From assembly GCF_900105395.1 (NCBI RefSeq), contig NZ_LT629775.1:8831501-8895500 (forward strand): a stretch of 64,000 nt of DNA, written 5' to 3'. Below are positions 58,953 to 64,000 of the stretch, piece by piece. The position numbers and the translations under genes were made by a program. Numbering within the stretch: the first letter of the stretch is position 1; the number at the start of each line of letters is the position of its first letter. The notes under the pieces were generated by a model that had not been told where the DNA came from, made no database searches, and saw only the letters and a list, made by a program, of their open reading frames with translations. Source of the stretch: Streptomyces sp. TLI_053. Its GTDB lineage: Bacteria > Actinomycetota > Actinomycetes > Streptomycetales > Streptomycetaceae.

Positions 58953-59041
58953 CGACCACGCCGGCCCGGCGCCCGGAACAGACGCCGCTCGAACTCGACC
59001 ACCCCGCCGTCGCGATGGGCCCGGTCCCGCCGACGGCATGA
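58949..59041 (+). CDS. Very short frame with an LELD motif
   Basis: A GTG overlaps the stop of the glycosyltransferase-like gene and opens 30 codons: TTTPARRPEQTPLELDHPAV and a short end, with no Cys. LELD resembles the FELD of the nearby FxLD leader, and the spacing from the N-terminus is similar. It could be a relic or regulatory leader-like peptide. Coding status is uncertain. Confidence 0.4.
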   Translation: MTTTPARRPEQTPLELDHPAVAMGPVPPTA

Positions 59042-59116
59042 ACCCTGCTCGTCCCCGTCCCGCCCGTCCGACCAGGGCGCGAGGATCGGCGCGTACCGAA
59101 ACGAAGGAGAACTCTC

Positions 59117-60347
59117 TTGAGCCACACCCCATCGCCACAGGAACGTCGCGAGAGCCTGGTGAAACGGCTGCGGGACCAGAACGCGATCCGCACCGACCGG
59201 ATCGCCGACGTCGTCGCGGCGGTGCCCCGCGAGGCCTTCACCCCCGGAGTCTCGGAGGCGGATGCCTACGACCCGGGCCGCGCCGTCGTCACCAAACGGG
59301 ACCGTGACGGCCTGGCGATCAGCTCGGTCTCCGCCGCGAACATTCAGGCGGTCATGCTGGAGCAGGGCGACCCGCGCCCGGGCGAGAACGTGCTGGAGAT
59401 CGGCTCCGGCGGCATGAACGCCGCCTACCTCGCCGAACTCGTCGCCCCCGGCGGCACCGTCACCACCCTGGACATCGACCCCGAGGTCACCGACCGCGCC
59501 CGCCGCCTGCTCGCCGACGCCGGCTACGACGGCGTCCACGTCGTCACTGCCGACGGCGAGGGCGGCGCGCCCGACCGCGCCCCCTACGACCTCATCGAGG
59601 TCACCGTCGGCGCCCCGGACATCCCCCCGGCCTGGATCGACCAACTCGCTCCGGCCGGACGCATCGTCGTGCCCCTGCGTATCCGCGGCCTGATGCGCTC
59701 CTTCCTCCTCGTCCGCGAGGGCGACCACCTCGTCAGCCGCGGCTACGAGCTGTGCGGCTTCGTTCCCATGCAGGGCGCAGGCGAACAGCGCGAGCGCCTG
59801 GTCCTGCTGCACGAGGCGCCGAAGGAGGAGGTCGGGCTGCGGCTGGACGACGGCGACCAGGTCGATGTCGACGCGCTGCGCGCCGCGCTCGCCTCCCCCC
59901 CGGCAGGAGGTGTGGTCGGGGATCACCGTCGGCGGGGAGGAGCCCACCCACGACCTCGACCTGTGGCTCGCCACCGCCCTGGACGGCCACGCGCGGCTGA
60001 CTGCCACCGTCGCGGCCCGGGACGCCGGCCTCGTCGCCTCCGCCTCGCCCCTCGGCGTCGCCACCCTCGTCGTCGGCGGCACCTTCGCCTACCGCACCGT
60101 GCGCGCGGTCGACGAGACCCGGACCCGTTTCGAGCTCGGCGCCTACGGCCACGGCCCGGCCGCCTCCGCCGCCGCGAGCAAGCTCGTGGACGAGATTCGC
60201 AGCTGGGACCGCGCGCACCGGGGCGGGTCCGGTGCGCGGATCGAGATCCACCCCGCCGCCACCCCCGACAGCCGGCTCCCCGCGGGTCGCGTGGTCGACA
60301 AGACCCACACCCGCATCGCGATCTCCTGGCCCGGCGACCGGCCCTGA
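59117..60347 (+). CDS. FxLD-system methyltransferase (PIMT-like), frameshifted
   Basis: TTG start with AAGGAGA (59103-59109). Residues 1-260 (RRESLVKRLRDQNAIRTDRIADVVAAVPREAFTPG, ENVLEIGSGGMNAAYLAELV, VTTLDIDPEV) form a PIMT-like O-methyltransferase as found in FxLD lanthipeptide clusters; an N-terminal RxxLxxxL-like part precedes the SAM domain. After a run of seven C (59895-59901) the frame breaks; the C-terminal 150 residues (EVWSGITVGGEEPTHDLDLWLATALDGH ... RIAISWPGDRP) continue in the +1 frame. One C fewer would join the two, giving about 410 residues, a normal size. Sequencing error, strain variation or slippage can all explain it. Confidence 0.8.
59895..59901 (+). other. C7 homopolymer at the methyltransferase frame break
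   Basis: Seven consecutive C within the codons for ...ALASPP. Removing one restores the downstream frame exactly. Confidence 0.8.
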
Positions 60348-60407
60348 CCGGCGGTCCCGGAGCCAGGCGAACCCCACCCGCGCACCACAACCACCAGGAG
60401 GAAGCAG

Positions 60408-60557
60408 ATGCCGAACAGCACCAGCACCACGGACTTCGAGCTGGACATCACCGTCGTCGAGCACGGCCCGGTCGTCGCCGAGCTGATGAGCAGCACCGAC
60501 GACGGCTGTGGCGAGACCTGCGCGAGCGCCTGCTCGAACAGCACCTGCATCGCCTGA
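60408..60557 (+). CDS. FxLD-type lanthipeptide precursor
   Basis: 49 residues, preceded by AGGAGGAAGC. The leader has FELD at residues 10-13 (TTDFELDITVVEHG), the signature of FxLD lanthipeptides, which also resembles the FNLD box bound by LanB/LanC enzymes. The core begins after VVAELMSS and reads STDDGCGETCASACSNSTCIA, with four Cys and seven Ser/Thr for dehydration and thioether rings. LanB dehydratase and a LanC-like cyclase follow, as expected. The exact leader cleavage site is not visible. Confidence 0.9.
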   Translation: MPNSTSTTDFELDITVVEHGPVVAELMSSTDDGCGETCASACSNSTCIA

Positions 60558-60633
60558 TCTCGCCGTGGGCCGGGGCCAGCAGGCCCCGGCCCATCCGGGG
60601 GCCGTTGAACGCACGACACACTGGGGGGTAGGG

Positions 60634-63600
60634 ATGTTCCGGGCCGTGGACGGCGCGCTGCTGCGCGCCGCCGTCGGTACACCGGCCACCACGCCGTGGC
60701 CGGACCTGAGCAGCGACAGCGCGGCGGACGGCGCCGCGTGGAGCCGCTGGATCACCGACGCCTGGGCCTTGCCCGGCGTTGCCGACGCGGTGACCGTGGC
60801 AAGCCCGCCGCTGGCGGCCGCCGTCGAAGCCGTGGCCGCCGACGGGGTCGTACAGGAGCGGCGGCTGCGCCGGGTCGGGGAGTCCCTGGTCCGCTACCTC
60901 CTGCGGATGCAGCACCGGGCGACGCCGTTCGGACTGTTCGCCGGTGTCGCCGCCGTCCGGCTGGGCGAGACCCTTGCCCTGTTCTGGGGCGGGGAGCACC
61001 GCGCGATCGCGCGGCCCGACGCGGCGTGGTTGGCCGCCGTGGTCGAACGCCTGGAGGAGGACGAAGCACTGCTCGGGCAGGTGATGGTCACCGTCGATGC
61101 GACGTGCGTGGTGCGCGGGGATCGACTGGTTCTTCCGTGCAGTCAGCCCTCCGGCGAGGACGCCAAGCCGCTGGAGGTCGCGATCCGCCGCACCCCGCCC
61201 GTCGACGCCGTCCTGACCACCGCCCAGGAGGCCGTCCGGGTCGAAGACCTCGTCCACAAGGTCGCCGCCGAGTTTCCGGACGCGCCGCCGGGAGCCGTCC
61301 GCCAGCTGGTCAACCAACTCGTCCGCCAACGCGTCGTGAGTACCTCACTGCGCGCGCCGATGGCTGCGCCGGACCCGCTCGGCCACCTCCTGGCCCAGCT
61401 CCAGGCCGCCGAGGTGCCCGGTACTGCGGAGGACTCCGCCGCTGCCCGGCTGCTGGCCGTGCACGACCGATTGGAGCGGCACAACGCCGAATCACCGGCG
61501 CACAGCCAGGCAGTGCGAGCGGAAGCGCTGGAGCTGATGGCCGCCATTCCCGCTGCGGGCCTGCCTTCGTTGGCGGTGGACCTGCGCCTGGACTGCGACC
61601 TCGTCCTGCCCGTGGAGGTGGTGCGGGAGGCAGAGTGTGCGGCCGCCGCGCTGGCCCGTTCCGGTCCGTACCCGCAGGGGCCACCCGCCTGGCGCGACTA
61701 CCACGCCCGGTTCCTGGAGCGGTACGGTCCCGGCGCCCATGTGCCGCTTCTGGAGCTGGCCAACCCCGACACCGGCCTCGGCTACCCGGCCGGGTACCGA
61801 AGCTCCACGCTGATCGTCGCGCCGCCGGCCGTGCACGACCGTGACGCCCTCCTCCTGGAGTTGGCGCAGCTCGCCGCGCTCGACGGGCTGACCACCGTGG
61901 ACGTCGACGACGTCCTCGACCAGCTCGCGCCGGGGCCGGTCGAGCAGACGCCCGCCCACGCGGAGCTGTGCTTCCAACTCCGCAGCGAATCCCCGGCCCT
62001 GCTGGACGACGGGCAGTTCACTCTCGTCGTCACCGGCGTTGCCAACGGCGCCGGCACCCTGACCGGTCGCTTCCTGCACCTGCTCGATGACACCGACCAG
62101 CAGCGCGCGGCCGGCGCACTGCGCCGCGCTCCCTCGCTCACCGCCGGAGCCGTGCGCGCCCAGCTCTCCAGCCCGCCGCTGCGCGTGCGTACCGAGAACG
62201 TGGCCCGCACTCCTGTCGTGCTGCCGCAGAGCATCACCGTCGCCGAACACGGCCACGGCACCATCCGGCTGGCCGACCTGACGGTCACCGCCGACGCCCG
62301 GCACATGTGGCTGTTCTCCCGGGCCGCCGGCCGTCCGGTCGAGCCCGCGATCCTCAACGCGGTCCAGCTGACCGACTTCACCCACCCGCTGGCCCGCTTC
62401 CTGGCCGAACTGCCCCGGGCCCGGGCGGCGGTCCTCGCGCCGTTCTCCTGGGGACCGGCCGCCTCCAAGCTCCCGTTCCTGCCCGCCGTCCGCTACGGGC
62501 GCAGCATCCTCGCCCCCGCGCGCTGGCGTCTGGACGCCGCCGACCTGCCGCCGGCTGCCGATCCGTGGCGTAGCTGGGACAGCGCCCTGGCCGCGCTGCG
62601 CGAACGCCGCCGCATTCCCGCCGCCGTCGATCTCGGCGACGGCGACCGGCGCCTGCGGCTCGACCTCGCCCAGCGCCACCACCGCCAGCTCCTGCGCGCC
62701 CATCTCGACCGCCACTACCGGGTCGTCCTGAGGCAAGCGCCGACCTCCGGCGCGCTCGGCTGGATCGACGGCCGTGCGCACGAACTTGTCCTCCCGCTCG
62801 TCGCTACCCAGCAACCGGTGCGCCGGCCGGTCTTCGCACCGCCAGCGGCGCGAGTCGAGCGGTGGGCGCCGGGGGCGGCCGGTGGCGGGTGGGCGTACGC
62901 GAAGATCCACGCTCACCCGGACCGGCACGAAGAACTCCTGGCCCGTCTGCCGGAGCTGACCGCCGTCCTGGGCCCGCTGCCGCTGTGGTTCGTCCGCTAC
63001 CGCGACCCGGACCCGCACCTGCGGCTGCGTATCTGGCAGTCCTCCGGTGCGTTCGGCGACCTCGCCCGTCACGTCGACACCTGGGCCGCGGGCCTGGCTG
63101 AAGCCGGGCTCGCCGGCGGCCGGGTGCAGTGGGACACCTATTGGCCGGAGACCGGCCGCTACGGCAGCGGGCAGCTGATGCGCCTCGCCGAGGGGGTGTT
63201 CGTCGCGGACTCCGCCGCCGTCCTCGCGCAGCTCCAGCACACCGGACCCGGTCGAGCCCCGGCGCCCGCGCTCACCGCCGCCGGCATGACCGACATCGCC
63301 GCCGGCCTCCTTGGCAGCACCGACGCCGGGATGCGCTGGCTCCTGGAGAACGTCGACCGCCGCGCCGATGCCGCCCTGGACCGGGATCTGCTCCGCCGGG
63401 CCGTCGCCCTCGCCGACCCGACCGACACCTGGGCGGCCCTGCGCGACACCACCGGAACGGCACTCACCGAGGCATGGGCCCGGCGCCGCGCCGCCCTCGA
63501 CGCCTACCGCCGCAGACTGATCGCCCTCGACGGCCCGCGCCCCGACGCGGTCCTGACCTCCCTGCTGCACATGCACCACATCCGCGCCGCTGGCATCGAC

Positions 63601-63690
63601 CCCGACGCCGAACGCACCTGCCGCCGCCTGGCCCGCGCCGCCGCCCTCACCTGGACCACCACCCGAACCCCCGCCGGAGCCACCCGATGA
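60634..63690 (+). CDS. LanB-type lantibiotic dehydratase (full length)
   Basis: 1018 residues. The N-terminal glutamylation part has FRAVDGALLRAAV, SLVRYLLRMQHRATPFGLFAGVAAV and a long alpha/beta middle; the C-terminal elimination domain (SpaB_C) is fused and shows WAYAKIHAHPDRHEELLARL, PLPLWFVRYRDPDPHLRLRIW and a conserved QWDTYWPETGRYG. It uses glutamyl-tRNA to activate Ser/Thr of the FxLD precursor and eliminates glutamate to form dehydro residues; that is family knowledge. ATG 60634 is 76 bp after the precursor stop, with GGGGGG upstream. The stop overlaps the next start (ATGA). Confidence 0.93.
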   Translation: MFRAVDGALLRAAVGTPATTPWPDLSSDSAADGAAWSRWITDAWALPGVADAVTVASPPLAAAVEAVAADGVVQERRLRRVGESLVRYLLRMQHRATPFGLFAGVAAVRLGETLALFWGGEHRAIARPDAAWLAAVVERLEEDEALLGQVMVTVDATCVVRGDRLVLPCSQPSGEDAKPLEVAIRRTPPVDAVLTTAQEAVRVEDLVHKVAAEFPDAPPGAVRQLVNQLVRQRVVSTSLRAPMAAPDPLGHLLAQLQAAEVPGTAEDSAAARLLAVHDRLERHNAESPAHSQAVRAEALELMAAIPAAGLPSLAVDLRLDCDLVLPVEVVREAECAAAALARSGPYPQGPPAWRDYHARFLERYGPGAHVPLLELANPDTGLGYPAGYRSSTLIVAPPAVHDRDALLLELAQLAALDGLTTVDVDDVLDQLAPGPVEQTPAHAELCFQLRSESPALLDDGQFTLVVTGVANGAGTLTGRFLHLLDDTDQQRAAGALRRAPSLTAGAVRAQLSSPPLRVRTENVARTPVVLPQSITVAEHGHGTIRLADLTVTADARHMWLFSRAAGRPVEPAILNAVQLTDFTHPLARFLAELPRARAAVLAPFSWGPAASKLPFLPAVRYGRSILAPARWRLDAADLPPAADPWRSWDSALAALRERRRIPAAVDLGDGDRRLRLDLAQRHHRQLLRAHLDRHYRVVLRQAPTSGALGWIDGRAHELVLPLVATQQPVRRPVFAPPAARVERWAPGAAGGGWAYAKIHAHPDRHEELLARLPELTAVLGPLPLWFVRYRDPDPHLRLRIWQSSGAFGDLARHVDTWAAGLAEAGLAGGRVQWDTYWPETGRYGSGQLMRLAEGVFVADSAAVLAQLQHTGPGRAPAPALTAAGMTDIAAGLLGSTDAGMRWLLENVDRRADAALDRDLLRRAVALADPTDTWAALRDTTGTALTEAWARRRAALDAYRRRLIALDGPRPDAVLTSLLHMHHIRAAGIDPDAERTCRRLARAAALTWTTTRTPAGATR

Positions 63691-64000
63691 CCACCACCGG
63701 CCACCAACACCCCACCCTCTCCGGAACAGCTCGCCCGACGCTGCCCGGCCGAGCCGACAACGCCCAGTACGCGCAGGCCCTGGCCACCGGCGCCGTCGGC
63801 ATCACCCTGCTGCACATCGAACGCACCGCCCTCGGCCTCCACCGCACGGCATCCGTCCAGGAGTGGATGACGGGCATCGCGGCCCAGCCGCTCATCGCCA
63901 CCGACCAGGCATCCCTGTTCCTCGGCGCACCCGCCCTCGCCTTCGTCCTCCACACCGCCGCCGGCGACAGCGGCCACCACCAGCAGACCCTGCACGCGCT
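63687..64000 (+). CDS. LanC-like lanthionine cyclase, N-terminal part only
   Basis: The frame opens at an ATG overlapping the LanB stop and runs off the window after 104 codons. The visible part (LATGAVGITLLHIERTALGLHRTASVQEWM ... QASLFLGAPALAFVLHTAAG) matches the helical start of LanC-family proteins in FxLD clusters, with the G-x-x-G-I-x-L-L-x-x-E and LF-x-G-APALAFVL patterns. The zinc ligands of LanC (Cys-His-Cys) lie beyond the window. It would close thioether rings on the dehydrated core. Confidence 0.82.
   Translation, partial: MTTTGHQHPTLSGTARPTLPGRADNAQYAQALATGAVGITLLHIERTALGLHRTASVQEWMTGIAAQPLIATDQASLFLGAPALAFVLHTAAGDSGHHQQTLHA

Noticed and set aside
58801..59300. Longer forward frame running from the glycosyltransferase end into the methyltransferase start
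   Set aside because: It crosses well-placed starts and stops in other frames and has Pro/Arg-rich content; only the 30-codon part with GTGA coupling was kept, at low confidence.

Overview
The window comes from a very high-GC actinomycete, most likely a streptomycete (Streptomyces or Kitasatospora). The reasons are the extreme third-position GC, frequent GTG and TTG starts with purine-rich ribosome binding sites, many small Sec-secreted proteins, several cytochromes P450, a soluble Ser/Thr kinase and an FxLD-type lanthipeptide locus. I see no rRNA, convincing tRNA, CRISPR array or complete insertion sequence.

Layout. 1-6.8 kb is a specialised-metabolism segment: the tail of a probable PEP-utilising enzyme, a P450 and a UbiA-like membrane protein are translationally coupled, followed by an Asp/Glu racemase on the other strand, a 4-hydroxybenzoate-hydroxylase-like flavoprotein and an O-methyltransferase with an extra N-terminal domain. 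7-42.6 kb is mostly ordinary accessory chromosome: regulators (AraC, LysR, LuxR-type response regulator), secreted or lipid-anchored proteins, an ABC transporter/histidine kinase operon, two more P450s, a MazF-type toxin-antitoxin pair, a membrane-anchored Mrr-like nuclease and a kinase with TPR-like repeats. Strong hairpins separate many convergent pairs.

42.6-53.4 kb is the most unusual part. A two-gene unit (44.9-45.4 kb effector-like protein, 42.7-44.9 kb NACHT protein) shares a short motif with a V/F-Q-I-G core, like the RHIM-type amyloid signalling motifs of bacterial NLR/effector pairs. Next comes a decayed phage head module (45.7-47.1 kb), then a two-gene operon encoding a caspase-NACHT-WD40 protein with 13 almost identical 44-residue repeats and a TTG-initiated alpha/beta hydrolase. 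A second fragment of the same phage head gene lies beyond the operon (52.5 kb), so this immunity or cell-death-like cassette sits between two copies of a phage remnant.

55.2-64 kb is a class I lanthipeptide cluster of the FxLD type: a TPR-type regulator, an ATP-binding protein, three accessory genes, a very short frame with a similar LELD motif, an FxLD-system methyltransferase (frameshifted at a C7 tract), the 49-residue precursor, a full-length LanB dehydratase and the start of a LanC-like cyclase that runs off the window.

All functions are inferred from motifs and context. No database search was possible.
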